Source of the DNA: Myxococcales bacterium
GTDB lineage: Bacteria > Myxococcota > Bradymonadia > UBA7976 > UBA1532
Assembly (NCBI GenBank): GCA_020633515.1
Contig: JACKDM010000047.1
Location: 1-38,633 of the forward strand
Reading direction: 5' to 3'
DNA: 38,633 bases
Shown: positions 19,045 to 29,122 of the stretch, one piece after another
How positions within the stretch are numbered: the stretch's first letter is position 1
Layout: every line of letters starts with the position of its first letter
Notes under the pieces: model-generated
Told to the model about the DNA's origin: nothing
Seen by the model: only the letters and a program-made list of their open reading frames with translations
The model's database searches: none
Position numbers and translations under genes: made by a program

Positions 19045-19103
19045 TGACGTTTTGCGGCAGCGGTGCCGTTTTTCGTCACCGCCGGCTGCCGCGGGTCGTC
19101 ACC
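19045..19103 (-). promoter_or_regulatory. Candidate PilR upstream activating sites
   Basis: The motif TGCC-N6-CGTCACC occurs on the plus strand at 19064-19080 and 19087-19103, and as TGCC-N6-CGTCA on the minus strand at 19059-19045. The first and last form a nested dyad: TGACG, TTTTG, CGGCA, GCGG, TGCCG, TTTTT, CGTCA (19045-19078). Site centres lie about 110, 130 and 150 bp upstream of the predicted pilin A start, the usual place for enhancer-binding proteins. Confidence 0.65.
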
Positions 19104-19107
19104 GGGC

Positions 19108-20499
19108 TCAATCGTCGCCGTCGGCCTTCATGTTGAGCTTCTCGAGGCGGTAGCGCAGCGAGCGGAAGCTGATCCCGAGGAGGCGGGCGGCCTCCTTCTT
19201 GCGCCCGTTGGTCGCGGCGAGCGCCTGCTCGATGAGGCGGCGCTCGACGTTGCCGACGACGTCTTCGAGGTCGATGCCGCTCGGGGGCAGGGTCACCGCC
19301 TCGGGCGGGCGGGCCTCGGGGTCGGTGGTGGTGGTGCGCAGCCCGTGGGGCAGGCTGCGCGGGGTGATGCGGTTGCCGTCTTCGAGCGCGACGGCGCGCT
19401 CGATGAGGTTCTCGAGCTCGCGCACGTTGCCGCTGAACGGGTGGGCGAGCAGGATCTGCATGGCCTCGGGGTCGATGTCGCGGACCGGTTTGTCGAACTC
19501 GACCGCGTACTTGCGCAGGAAGTGGTGGGCGAGGAGCGGGATGTCGCTCGGGCGGTCGCGCAGGCTCGGCAGCTCGATCGAGATGACGTTGAGGCGGTAG
19601 TAGAGGTCCTCGCGGAAGCGGCCGGCGCGGACCTCGGCGGCGAGGTCGCGGTTGGTCGCGGCGATGACGCGCACGTCGACGGGCACCTCGCGCAGGTCGC
19701 CGACCGCCTTGACCTTGCGCTCCTGGAGGACGCGGAGGAGCTTGACCTGCATCCCGAGCGGCATCTCGCCGATCTCGTCGAGGAGGAGCGTGCCGCCGTC
19801 GGCGGCCTGGAAGAGCCCTTCGCGGTCGCTGGTCGCGCCGGTGAAGGTGCCGCGGCGGTGGCCGAAGAGCTCGGATTCGAGGAGGTTCTCGGGGATCGCG
19901 GCGCAGTTGATGACGAGGAAGGGCTTGCCGGCGCGCTCGCTCTGGGTGTGGATCGCGCGGGCGACGAGCTCCTTGCCGGTGCCGCTCTCGCCGAGGATGA
20001 GGACGTTGGTGCGGGTGCGGGCGACGCGTTTGATGAGGTTGAAGACGTCGCGCATCGGCTGGCTGCGGCCGATGATGCCCTGGAAGCGGTCGCGGGCGTC
20101 GAGCGCCTGGCGGAGCTTGCGGTTCTCCTGCACGAGCGCGCGGCGTTCGAGGGCCTTCTCGATGACGACCTTGACCTCGTCGAGCTTGAAGGGCTTGGTG
20201 AAGTAGTCGTAGGCGCCGATCTTCATCGCCTTGATGGCGGTGTCGGTCGAGGCGTAGGCGGTCATGACGATGACGGGCGTGTCGGGCTGGAGCTCGATGG
20301 CGCGCTCGAGCACGATCATGCCGTGGGTGCCGGGCATGCGCAGGTCGGTGATGACGAGGTCGTACTCCTCTTCGATCAGGCGCTGCACGCCGGTCGCGCC
20401 GTCGGCGGCGGTGTCGACGTCATGGCCTTCCTTGAGGAAGAAGATCTCGAGCAGCTCGCGCATGCTGAGTTCGTCGTCGACGACGAGGACGCGGCTCAT
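19108..20499 (-). CDS. pilR: PilR, sigma-54-dependent response regulator
   Basis: 463 aa from the ATG at 20499, which overlaps the pilS stop (ATGA). NtrC architecture: receiver at 1-120 (D8/D9, phosphoacceptor D52, T80, K102); AAA+ domain at about 140-375 with Walker A GESGTGKE (170-177), the sigma-54-contact loop as GTFTGA (217-222; the commonest form is GAFTGA) and Walker B GGTLLLDEIGE; Fis-type helix-turn-helix at about 415-455 (ATNGRKKEAARLLGISFRSLRYRLEKL). It should receive phosphate from PilS and switch on pilin transcription with sigma-54 RNA polymerase. A perfect-spacing -24/-12 promoter lies before the next gene, pilin A. Confidence 0.96.
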   Translation of the reverse strand: MSRVLVVDDELSMRELLEIFFLKEGHDVDTAADGATGVQRLIEEEYDLVITDLRMPGTHGMIVLERAIELQPDTPVIVMTAYASTDTAIKAMKIGAYDYFTKPFKLDEVKVVIEKALERRALVQENRKLRQALDARDRFQGIIGRSQPMRDVFNLIKRVARTRTNVLILGESGTGKELVARAIHTQSERAGKPFLVINCAAIPENLLESELFGHRRGTFTGATSDREGLFQAADGGTLLLDEIGEMPLGMQVKLLRVLQERKVKAVGDLREVPVDVRVIAATNRDLAAEVRAGRFREDLYYRLNVISIELPSLRDRPSDIPLLAHHFLRKYAVEFDKPVRDIDPEAMQILLAHPFSGNVRELENLIERAVALEDGNRITPRSLPHGLRTTTTDPEARPPEAVTLPPSGIDLEDVVGNVERRLIEQALAATNGRKKEAARLLGISFRSLRYRLEKLNMKADGDD

Positions 20500-22205
20500 G
20501 GGCCTCTCTCCGAAGATGCGGGCGGGGCGGGGCGGTGGGCGACGGGGAACTCGACGGTGAAGGTGCTGCCGGCGCCGACGACGCTCTGGACGTCGATGCG
20601 GCCGCCGTGCTCTTCGACGATGCGCAGCACCTGCGCGAGCCCGAGGCCGGTGCCCTGCTCCTTGGTCGAGTAGAACGGGTCGAAGATGCGGTCGAGCGCC
20701 TCGCTGGGGATGCCGGCGCCGGTGTCGATGACCGCGACGGTGACGCGGTCGCCGCGGCGGCGGGCGACGAGGCGGACCTCGCCGTCGTCGCCGAGCGCCT
20801 GGGTGGCGTTGTTGAGCAGGTTCCAGAAGACCTGCTTGAGCTGGCGCGGATCGGCGTCGAGGCGCAGCTCGGCCGGCGCGTCGAGCTGGACCTCGGAGCC
20901 GCGCGGGGCCTCGCCTTCGGTGGGGTGGCGGAGGTAGCCGAAGACCTGGATGAGCTCTTCGAGGAGCGCGCGCAGGTCGATGCTCTCGATCTGCGGCGGG
21001 TTGGGGCGGGCGAACTGCAGGAAGTCGGTGATGAGCGCGTTGAGGCGGTCGGTCTCGCGGAGCACGATGTTCATCAGGCGCTCGCCCATCGGGTCGAGGG
21101 CGATGGTGTCGCGCAGCATCTGGATGCTGCCGCTCATGCTGGCGAGGGGGTTGCGGATCTCGTGGGCGATGCCGGCGGCCATCTTGCCGATCGCGGCGAG
21201 GCGCTCGCTGCGGCGCACGCTCTGCTGCATCTCGCGGAGCGGGGTGAGGTCCTGGAAGGCGAGGATCCAGCCGCGCTGGCGACCGGCGCCGTCGAGGAGG
21301 GGCGAGCGGCTGTAGCCGAGGACGCGGCGCTGGCCGTCGGGGCGGGTGAAGTCGGCCTCCCAGCGGGCGAGCGGGTCTTCGCCGGCGGGGAGCTTCTGGA
21401 AGACGGCGTGCACCGGGGTGTAGAGCACGGCGGCGGCGTCGAAGCCGGTGATGCGGGCGGCGGCGGGGTTGAAGAAGATGATGTCGTCTTCTTCGAGGGT
21501 GTAGGCGACGAGGCCGCTCTGGATGCTCTGGATGATGCGCTCGTTGATCGCGCGGGCCGATTCGAGGTCGCGGCTGGCGACCTTGAGGCGGCGGCCGGCG
21601 TCGCGGAGCTGTTCGCTGAGGTAGCCGGCGAGGAGCGCGACGAGGAAGACGGCGCTGACGTTGGTGACGCCGCTCAAGAAGACGGCGAGGAGCGCGCTGT
21701 CGGAGACCGGGCCGCCGGGCAGCCACCAGCCGAGCGCCTCGCGGGCGACCTGGAAGACGACGAGCGCGGTCGCGAGCGCCATCATGTACATCGCGCCGCG
21801 GCGGTAGAGCAGGATCGAGGCGTTGAGGATCGTCAGCGCATAGAGGATGAGAAACAGGCTCTCGGTGCCGCCGGTGATCGAGACGAGGACCGCGCTGATG
21901 AGCTGGTCGATGACGAGCTGGAGGTAGGCGAAGCGCTCGTAGCCGCCGCGCAGGGCGCGCAGGACGAGCGCGTAGATGATCGTCAGCGCATAGGTGACGA
22001 TGATCACGCCGAGGAGGATGAGCTGGGTCGGGTTGGCGGCGAAGTCGGCGCCGATGATGCGGAAGAGGAGGCTCGAGCCGAGCAGCAGGGTGATGATGAC
22101 GACCCGGAAGAACATCAGCCACTGGAGCTTGGCGACGATCTCGGGCGGCGGCGGCGGCGAGCGGCGGGCGGACTTGACGGCGGGCTCCACGTTCGCGCGG
22201 TCCAC
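20496..22205 (-). CDS. pilS: PilS, membrane sensor histidine kinase
   Basis: About 569 aa from a GTG at 22205; a GTG at 22190 (564 aa) is equally possible, and neither has a clear Shine-Dalgarno. The conserved start of the membrane domain (AKLQWLMFFRVVIITLLLG) lies about 30 residues in, so a start at the ATG within it is less likely. Six transmembrane helices (to about residue 195) match PilS. A PAS domain follows (about 225-330, IIFFNPAAARITGFDAAAVL). The H-box is AGIAHEIRNPLASMSGSI and the ATPase domain has NNATQAL, DTGAGIP and GTGLGLA. It phosphorylates PilR; in other species it senses pilin in the membrane. It overlaps pilR by 4 bp. Confidence 0.94.
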   Translation of the reverse strand: MDRANVEPAVKSARRSPPPPPEIVAKLQWLMFFRVVIITLLLGSSLLFRIIGADFAANPTQLILLGVIIVTYALTIIYALVLRALRGGYERFAYLQLVIDQLISAVLVSITGGTESLFLILYALTILNASILLYRRGAMYMMALATALVVFQVAREALGWWLPGGPVSDSALLAVFLSGVTNVSAVFLVALLAGYLSEQLRDAGRRLKVASRDLESARAINERIIQSIQSGLVAYTLEEDDIIFFNPAAARITGFDAAAVLYTPVHAVFQKLPAGEDPLARWEADFTRPDGQRRVLGYSRSPLLDGAGRQRGWILAFQDLTPLREMQQSVRRSERLAAIGKMAAGIAHEIRNPLASMSGSIQMLRDTIALDPMGERLMNIVLRETDRLNALITDFLQFARPNPPQIESIDLRALLEELIQVFGYLRHPTEGEAPRGSEVQLDAPAELRLDADPRQLKQVFWNLLNNATQALGDDGEVRLVARRRGDRVTVAVIDTGAGIPSEALDRIFDPFYSTKEQGTGLGLAQVLRIVEEHGGRIDVQSVVGAGSTFTVEFPVAHRPAPPASSERGP

Positions 22206-22228
22206 GGCAGGGGAGGGGGCGCGCGGGC

Positions 22229-23437
22229 TCAGGTCTTGACGTTGCCCGCGATCGAGAAGATGGGCAGGTACATCGCGATGAGCACCGTGCCGACGATGCC
22301 GCCGATGAAGACCATCATGAGGGGCTCGAGGAGCTTGGTGATGCCTTCGACGGCGACCTCGACCTCGTCCTCGTAGAAGTCGGCGATCTTCTGGAGCATC
22401 GTGTCCATCGCGCCGGTGCTCTCGCCGACCGCGATCATCTGCACGACCATCGACGGGAAGACGCCGGTCTTGGCGAGCGGGTCGGCCATGTTGCTGCCCT
22501 CGGAGATCTTGTCGCGCACGAAGTAGATGGCGCGCTCGATCACCTTGTTGTTGGCGGCCTTGGCGACGATCTCGAGCGCGTCGAGGATCGGCACGCCCGA
22601 GGCGATCATGGTGCCGAGGGTGCGGGTGAACTTGGCGACGGCGACCTTGCGCAGGAGCGGGCCGAAGACCGGCATCTTGAGCATGGTGGTGTCGAAGATC
22701 GTGCGGCCCTTGTCGGTGGCGAGGACCTGCTTGAAGGCATAGAGGAAGGCGCCGATCCCGATGAGCACCGCCCACCACCAGGTGCCGAACCAGTGCGAGG
22801 CGCCGATGACCATCTGGGTGAGCGCGGGGAGCTGCGCGTCGCCCATGTCGCTGAACATCTTCTCGAAGGTCGGGATGACCCACTTGAGCAGCGCGAAGAC
22901 CACGCCGCCGGCGACGATGAGGATGCCGATGGGGTAGACCATCGCGCCCTTCACCTGCCGGACGAGCTTGACGTTCTTCTCGATGTAGGTGGCGAGGCGG
23001 TTGAGGATGGTGTCGAGGATGCCGCCGATCTCGCCGGCGGCGACGAGGTTGACGAAGAGGGTGTCGAAGACGGTCGGGTGCTTCTTGAGCGAGTCGGCGA
23101 AGGTGGCGCCGCTCTCGACGTTCTGCTTGACCTCGGTCAGCACCTTCTTGAAGAAGCGGTTGGGCTCCTGGGTGGCGAGGATGTCGAGGCACTGCACGAG
23201 GGGCAGGCCGGCGTCGATCATCGTCGCGAACTGGCGGACGAAGACGACGAGCTCCGCCGCGGAGACCCGGCCGCCGAGCGCGGGGAGCGCGAAGCCCTGC
23301 CGCTTCTGGCGCACCTTCTCCGGCATGATGTTCTTCTGCCGGAGCTGGAGGTGGGCTTCTTTCTCGGAGTCGGCCTTGATGACCCCCTTGCGCAGCTCGC
23401 CGCCGCGCGTGCGGCCTTCCCAAACCCACTCGGCCAT
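22229..23437 (-). CDS. pilC: PilC, type IV pilus inner-membrane platform protein
   Basis: 402 aa. It has the two repeated GspF/PilC cytoplasmic domains (about 65-190 and 265-390): VSAAELVVFVRQFATMIDAGLPLVQCLDIL and, in the second half, AVAKFTRTLGTMIASGVPILDALEIV, with the VGESTGAMD block. Three transmembrane segments (about 165-190, 215-240, 370-395). The N-terminal WEGRTRGGELRKGVI is the usual opening. It bridges the PilB and PilT motors to the growing pilus. GGAGG precedes the ATG. A 107-bp gap from pilT contains a TATCAT box (minus strand, 23489-23484), so an internal promoter is possible. Confidence 0.96.
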   Translation of the reverse strand: MAEWVWEGRTRGGELRKGVIKADSEKEAHLQLRQKNIMPEKVRQKRQGFALPALGGRVSAAELVVFVRQFATMIDAGLPLVQCLDILATQEPNRFFKKVLTEVKQNVESGATFADSLKKHPTVFDTLFVNLVAAGEIGGILDTILNRLATYIEKNVKLVRQVKGAMVYPIGILIVAGGVVFALLKWVIPTFEKMFSDMGDAQLPALTQMVIGASHWFGTWWWAVLIGIGAFLYAFKQVLATDKGRTIFDTTMLKMPVFGPLLRKVAVAKFTRTLGTMIASGVPILDALEIVAKAANNKVIERAIYFVRDKISEGSNMADPLAKTGVFPSMVVQMIAVGESTGAMDTMLQKIADFYEDEVEVAVEGITKLLEPLMMVFIGGIVGTVLIAMYLPIFSIAGNVKT

Positions 23438-23544
23438 TGGTCCTCCGCGAGCTCGTCGTCCGGGTCGTTCCCCCCGTCCGCCGATGATAGCGGCTTGTCG
23501 GCGTCGCCGAAAGTCGCGTGGCTTCGAGATTTAACGCCCGGCGT

Positions 23545-24624
23545 TCACCGCTTGGCGGGGCCGCCGGCCTGGATCATGGCCCGCAACTCTTCGATGTCGT
23601 TGGAATGCGCGAGCGCGTCGTCGAGCGCGATGCTGCCGGCGCTGAGGTGGGCGTAGAGCGACTGGTTCATCGTCTGCATCCCGTAGCGCTGCTGGCCGAC
23701 CTGCATCTGGCTGTAGATCTGGTGCACCTTGTCTTCGCGGATGAGGTTGCGGATCGCGGGCGTGAGGATGAGCACCTCGCAGGCGAGGACCCGGCCGATG
23801 CCATTGCTGCGCATGATGAGCTGCTGGCTGACGATGCCCTCGAGCACGAAGCTGAGCTGCGCGCGGACCTGGCCCTGCTGGTGCGGCGGGTAGAGGTCGA
23901 TGATGCGGTTGATCGACTGCACCGCCGAGTTGGTGTGCAGCGTCGCCATGCAGAGGTGGCCGGTCTCGCTGATGGTCATCGCGGCCGCGGTGGTCTCGAG
24001 GTCGCGCAGCTCGCCGATGAGCACCACGTCGGGATCCTGCCGCAGCACGTAGCGCAGCGCGGTCGCGAAGCCGCCGGTGTCGGCGCCGACCTCGCGCTGG
24101 TTGACGATGCTGTTCTTGTGCGGGTGCAGGTACTCGATCGGATCCTCGATGGTGAGGATGTGGTGGTGCCGCTCGCGGTTGATCTTGTCGACCATCGCCG
24201 CGAGCGTCGTCGACTTGCCCGATCCGGTGGGCCCGGTGACGAGGATGAGCCCGCGGGCGCGGCCGGTGAGCTGCCCGACCACATCGGGGAGCCCGAGCTC
24301 GTCGAAGTTGTGGATCTGCGACGGGATCACCCGGAACGCGCCGGCGACCGCGCCGCGCTGGAGGAAGATGTTGGCGCGGAAGCGGCACAAGCCCTTGACG
24401 CCAAAGCTCAAATCGAGCTCGTGCTCCTGCTCGAAGCGGTGCTTTTGCGACTCGGTGAGGAACGAGTAGCACAGCGCCTGGGTGTCTTCGCGGGTGAGCG
24501 GGGCCGACTTGAGCGGGATGAGGTGGCCGTCGATGCGGAGCTGGGGCGGCGTCCCGCTGGTGATGTGCAGGTCGCTCGCGCCCTTCTCGACCATCAGCTT
24601 GAGCAGCGCGTGAAGGCTCGCCAT
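23545..24624 (-). CDS. pilT: PilT, pilus retraction ATPase
   Basis: 359 aa. A hexameric secretion ATPase that depolymerises pili and powers twitching motility. PAS-like N-domain at 1-110 (GASDLHITSGTPPQLRIDG). Walker A GPTGSGKST (131-139), Asp box LTIEDPIEYLHPHKNS, Walker B DVVLIGELRD and His box (LCMATLHTNSAVQSINRIID) are intact. The AIRNLIRE segment, a retraction-specific C-terminal helix in PilT, is kept. It starts 12 bp after the pilB stop and is most likely co-transcribed. Confidence 0.97.
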   Translation of the reverse strand: MASLHALLKLMVEKGASDLHITSGTPPQLRIDGHLIPLKSAPLTREDTQALCYSFLTESQKHRFEQEHELDLSFGVKGLCRFRANIFLQRGAVAGAFRVIPSQIHNFDELGLPDVVGQLTGRARGLILVTGPTGSGKSTTLAAMVDKINRERHHHILTIEDPIEYLHPHKNSIVNQREVGADTGGFATALRYVLRQDPDVVLIGELRDLETTAAAMTISETGHLCMATLHTNSAVQSINRIIDLYPPHQQGQVRAQLSFVLEGIVSQQLIMRSNGIGRVLACEVLILTPAIRNLIREDKVHQIYSQMQVGQQRYGMQTMNQSLYAHLSAGSIALDDALAHSNDIEELRAMIQAGGPAKR

Positions 24625-24636
24625 GGTGACCGCCGC

Positions 24637-26334
<1,698 letters not shown>

Positions 26335-26372
26335 GCGTCCTCTCACGTGCAGGTGCCGCCCAGGCGCGGCGT

Positions 26373-26394
26373 CGCGCCGCGAGGGAGCGGCGCG
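26373..26394 (-). other. GC-rich hairpin between aroE and pilB
   Basis: CGCGCCGC (26373-26380) and GCGGCGCG (26387-26394) are perfect inverted repeats with a 6-nt loop. It could be a weak aroE terminator or, given the promoter at 26400-26429, a stem-loop at the very 5' end of the pil transcript. No U-tract. Confidence 0.45.
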
Positions 26395-26399
26395 CGGCT

Positions 26400-26429
26400 A
26401 TTGAACTGTACCGACGCGCAGGGTGTCAA
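26400..26429 (-). promoter_or_regulatory. Candidate housekeeping promoter of the pilBTCSR operon
   Basis: Minus strand TTGACA (26429-26424), 18 bp, TTCAAT (26405-26400). The -35 overlaps the aroE stop codon (TGA, 26428-26426). The predicted start is near 26393, about 60 nt before pilB. Confidence 0.5.
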
Positions 26430-27232
26430 TGCGGCCCGGCCGCTGCCACCCGCAACGCCGCGAGCACCGCCTCGGGCGCGGGGATCCGGCCGGTCCAGCG
26501 GGTGAACGCGGCGATCCCCTGCCATCCGAGCATCGCGAGGCCGTCGTCGAAGGGGCGGCGGTCACCCACCGCCCGGCGCAGCGGCTCGGCGGTCGAGCCG
26601 TAGCGGAGGGTGACGATCCGGGCGTCGGCGGCGAGGCGGCCGAAGGGCAGCGCGGTGAGCGCGGCGGGGGCGGGGAGGCAGTCGACGAGGAGGTCGGCGC
26701 CGTCGAGCGCGGCGCGGGGATCACCGGGCGCGACCGCGATCCGGCGATCGGCGAAGGCATCCCGCAGCGACTCGGCCCGCGCGACCGAGCGGTTGGCGAC
26801 GACGACCTGCTCGATCCCATCGTCGAGCAGCGCCCGCACGACGGCCCGCGCCGCGCCGCCGGCGCCGAAGACGACTGCTCGCGGGCCGGGGAGGGGACCG
26901 AGCGCGCGGGCGAAGCCCTCGACGTCGGTGTTGTCGCCGACGACGGCCTCACCGAAGACCAGCGTGTTGCAGACGCCGACGGCGCGGGCGGCCGGGGTGA
27001 GCACCTCGGCGAAGCGCGCGGCGGCGAGCTTGTGCGGCGCGGTGACGTTGACCCCGGCGAGCCCGGCCTCGCGCAGCGCCGCGAGCCGCGCCTCGACCGC
27101 GCTCGGCGGCACGTCGAAGAGCCCGTAGTCGACCTCGACCCCGCAGCTTTGCCCCGCGGCCCGGTGCAGCACCGGCGAGAGGCTGTGCGCGACCGGCGAG
27201 CCGATCAAGCCGGCGCGCAGCCGCGCGGTCAC
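26426..27232 (-). CDS. aroE: Shikimate dehydrogenase
   Basis: 268 aa. Reduces 3-dehydroshikimate to shikimate with NADPH in the aromatic amino-acid pathway. The shikimate site is visible: GSPVAHSLSP (11-20), GVNVTAPHK with catalytic K68, and GDNTDVEGF with D102. A Rossmann dinucleotide loop follows (VFGAGGAARAVV, about 119-130), then NRSVARA and a C-terminal MLGWQGIAAFTRWTG block. The GTG start at 27232 overlaps the ribF stop (GTGA), so it is translationally coupled to ribF; this pairing is not a metabolic pathway link and may just reflect an operon of housekeeping genes. Confidence 0.95.
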   Translation of the reverse strand: MTARLRAGLIGSPVAHSLSPVLHRAAGQSCGVEVDYGLFDVPPSAVEARLAALREAGLAGVNVTAPHKLAAARFAEVLTPAARAVGVCNTLVFGEAVVGDNTDVEGFARALGPLPGPRAVVFGAGGAARAVVRALLDDGIEQVVVANRSVARAESLRDAFADRRIAVAPGDPRAALDGADLLVDCLPAPAALTALPFGRLAADARIVTLRYGSTAEPLRRAVGDRRPFDDGLAMLGWQGIAAFTRWTGRIPAPEAVLAALRVAAAGPH

Positions 27233-28179
27233 GGCCGATCGGGCGGCGGGCGCCCGGCCAGCCAGTCCCGCGCCGCGTCGCGGTCGCGCCCGATCGCGGC
27301 GACGAGCGCGTCGAGATCGGCGAAGGTCTGCTCGTCGCGCAGCCGCGTCCCGAGCCAGAGCCGGCAGTGACGGCCATAGAGGTCGAGCCCGGAGGCGTCG
27401 ATGACGTGCGCCTCGACGGTGCGCGGCGCGCCCGCGCCGAAGCTCGGGTTGTGCCCGACGCTCACCACCGCCGGCCGCCGCCCCGCGCCCCAGTCGAGCC
27501 AGCCGGCGTAGATGCCGACCGCCGGCTCGAGCTCGGTCTCGGGCGCGATGTTCGCCGTCGGGAAGCCGAGGTCGTGCCCGCGCCGGAAGCCATGCACCAC
27601 CGGGCCGCTGACGTGGAACGGCCGCCCGAGCACCGCCGCCGCCGCCTCCATCTCGCCCGCGGCGACGTGCTCGCGCACCCGGCTCGACGACGCGACCTCG
27701 TCGCCCCCGCCGGTCTGCGGCGCGATCACCGCCACCGCGAACCCGAGCCGCTCGCCGAGCGCCCGCAGCGTCTCGGTGTCGCCCGCGCGCTTTGCGCCGA
27801 AGCAGAAGTCGTAGCCCACCACCACCGCCCGCGCCCGCAGCCCCGCGACGAGGACCCGCTCGGCGAACTCGACCGGCGAGAGCGCCGCGAACGTCCGGTC
27901 GAAGCGCTGCGCGAGCAGCACCTCGACGCCCGCCGCCGCGAGCAGCGCCTCCTTGTCGGCCGGGGTGGTGATCAGCGGCGGCGCCTTCGTGGGCGCCAGC
28001 AGCCGCACCGGGTGGGGATCGAAGGTCAGCACCGCCGGCGCCGCGCCGCTCGCCCGCGCCCGTCGCCGCGCCTCGTCGAGCAGCGCGAGGTGACCGAGGT
28101 GGACGCCGTCGAAGTTGCCGATCGCGACCGCGGTCGCGGCCACGCCAGCGACCTCTTCGTGGTGGGAGAACCGCAACAT
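27229..28179 (-). CDS. ribF: Bifunctional riboflavin kinase / FAD synthetase
   Basis: 316 aa from the ATG at 28179. Converts riboflavin to FMN and FMN to FAD. The N-terminal adenylyltransferase domain has GNFDGVHLGH, FDPHPVRLL and VGYDFCFGAKRAGD, with SSSRVRE closing it (about 10-180). The C-terminal flavokinase domain has GFRRGHDLGFPTAN (the Mg-ATP and flavin loop), GIYAGW and VEAHVIDASGLDLYG. The frame runs to a GTG at 28215, but that section is the promoter. The promoter -10 ends only 7 nt before the ATG, so the mRNA may lack a leader. No FMN riboswitch fits in this space. Confidence 0.95.
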   Translation of the reverse strand: MLRFSHHEEVAGVAATAVAIGNFDGVHLGHLALLDEARRRARASGAAPAVLTFDPHPVRLLAPTKAPPLITTPADKEALLAAAGVEVLLAQRFDRTFAALSPVEFAERVLVAGLRARAVVVGYDFCFGAKRAGDTETLRALGERLGFAVAVIAPQTGGGDEVASSSRVREHVAAGEMEAAAAVLGRPFHVSGPVVHGFRRGHDLGFPTANIAPETELEPAVGIYAGWLDWGAGRRPAVVSVGHNPSFGAGAPRTVEAHVIDASGLDLYGRHCRLWLGTRLRDEQTFADLDALVAAIGRDRDAARDWLAGRPPPDRP

Positions 28180-28186
28180 CGTGCCC

Positions 28187-28215
28187 CTGATAGGCCAGTC
28201 GCCGCCCGCTGTCAA
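28187..28215 (-). promoter_or_regulatory. Strong housekeeping-type promoter of ribF-aroE
   Basis: Minus strand TTGACA (28215-28210), exactly 17 bp, TATCAG (28192-28187). The predicted start is at about 28180, one base before the ATG. Confidence 0.65.
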
Positions 28216-28240
28216 CGCGCCCGCCCGGCCACCATTTTCC

Positions 28241-28268
28241 TTTACAGCCCGGGTCGCCGCGCTATCGT
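28241..28268 (+). promoter_or_regulatory. Candidate promoter of the small secreted protein gene
   Basis: TTTACA (28241-28246), 16 bp, TATCGT (28263-28268); 36 bp before the ATG at 28305. Back-to-back with the ribF promoter. Confidence 0.5.
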
Positions 28269-28304
28269 TGGGCGCCGCGCGCCCCCGAACCCGGAGCCAC
28301 AGCG

Positions 28305-28889
28305 ATGCGACCGACGACCCTCCTCGCGCTCACCCTCGTGATGGCCGCCAGCGCCGCCGAGGCGCGCACCGGCAAGGCGGCCGCCGAGCTGCAAGGCAAG
28401 AAGGGCATCGGCTACGCCCGCGCGATCGGCGGCCCCTCGGGGCTCTCGTTCTACTACGGCCTCACCGACGCGCTGATGGTCGAAGGCATCCTCGGCATCC
28501 AGTACGTCAGCTACGACGACGAGGCCCGCCAGTCCCAGTTCTGGCTCGACCTCGCGCTCGGCGCCCATCTCCAGATCCTCCAGGCCGAACAAGCCGCGTT
28601 CACCGCCGGCGCCCGCCTCAACCTCTTCACCGGCCCCGCCGGTCAGGACAGCGCGGGCGCGCCCGCCGACGTCACCCAGACCGGCGTCGACATCCCGCTG
28701 CGCGCGTGGTGGTGGCCCGACGAGCACATCTCGCTGCACATCGAGACCGGCATCGCCTTCCTCTTCGGCCCCGACAGCGGCGTCATCGCGGGTGAGGGGC
28801 AGCTCGAAGCCAACGGCATGGTCATCAACGTCTTCGACAACCTCGACGCCGACCTCTTCGGTCACATCGGGATCACCTTCTGGTGGTGA
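28305..28889 (+). CDS. Small secreted, beta-barrel-like envelope protein
   Basis: 194 aa, no firm family. Signal peptide [20 protein letters not shown] (cleavage after AEA). The mature part alternates polar and hydrophobic residues in strands with Gly/Tyr turns ([53 protein letters not shown]) and ends in the aromatic GITFWW. This is the look of a small outer-membrane beta-barrel of about eight strands, with a C-terminal aromatic as BAM recognition signal. A GAGCC-type weak ribosome site precedes the ATG. The gene is divergent from ribF. Confidence 0.7.
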   Translation: MRPTTLLALTLVMAASAAEARTGKAAAELQGKKGIGYARAIGGPSGLSFYYGLTDALMVEGILGIQYVSYDDEARQSQFWLDLALGAHLQILQAEQAAFTAGARLNLFTGPAGQDSAGAPADVTQTGVDIPLRAWWWPDEHISLHIETGIAFLFGPDSGVIAGEGQLEANGMVINVFDNLDADLFGHIGITFWW

Positions 28890-28941
28890 GCCGGAATCCG
28901 AAGGGAATGTTACTTTACTGTATTGATTCATTTTTGCGCCG

Positions 28942-28958
28942 TGCCAATAATCGTCACC
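28942..28958 (+). promoter_or_regulatory. Upstream motif of pilin C shared with pilin A
   Basis: TGCC-AATAAT-CGTCACC, matching the pilin A sites at 19064 and 19087 at all 11 fixed positions. It is centred about 120 bp upstream of the predicted sigma-54 start. A degenerate inverted partner (TGATT...TTGC) lies just upstream. Confidence 0.62.
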
Positions 28959-29042
28959 ACTGCGCAAACCTTGCGGAGCCCAACGAGCGCTTCGCCGCCC
29001 GCCGGAATGGCCGCGGCGAGTTCGCTCGGCGGCGCCGCTTCG

Positions 29043-29058
29043 TGGTACGCCTCGTGCA
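29043..29058 (+). promoter_or_regulatory. Sigma-54 (-24/-12) promoter of pilin C
   Basis: TGGTACG, four bases, GTGCA: two mismatches from TGGCACG-N4-TTGCA with exact spacing. The predicted start is near 29070, about 53 nt before the ATG. Confidence 0.72.
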
Positions 29059-29122
29059 AACCTCGATCGGACGTCGCCGCGAGGAGGACGCGCGGCCACT
29101 CCGACAGAGAAGGGGAAGAGCA

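Noticed and set aside
20535..22376. 613-aa plus-strand open frame over pilS
   Set aside because: Antisense shadow of the pilS gene, with no recognisable domain.
26348..26364. TGGGCGGCACCTGCA-like match to sigma-54 before pilB
   Set aside because: The GG-to-GC spacing is one base short, which sigma-54 does not tolerate.
28180..28304. FMN riboswitch upstream of ribF
   Set aside because: Only 125 bp separate the divergent genes, and the promoter abuts the ribF start, leaving no room.
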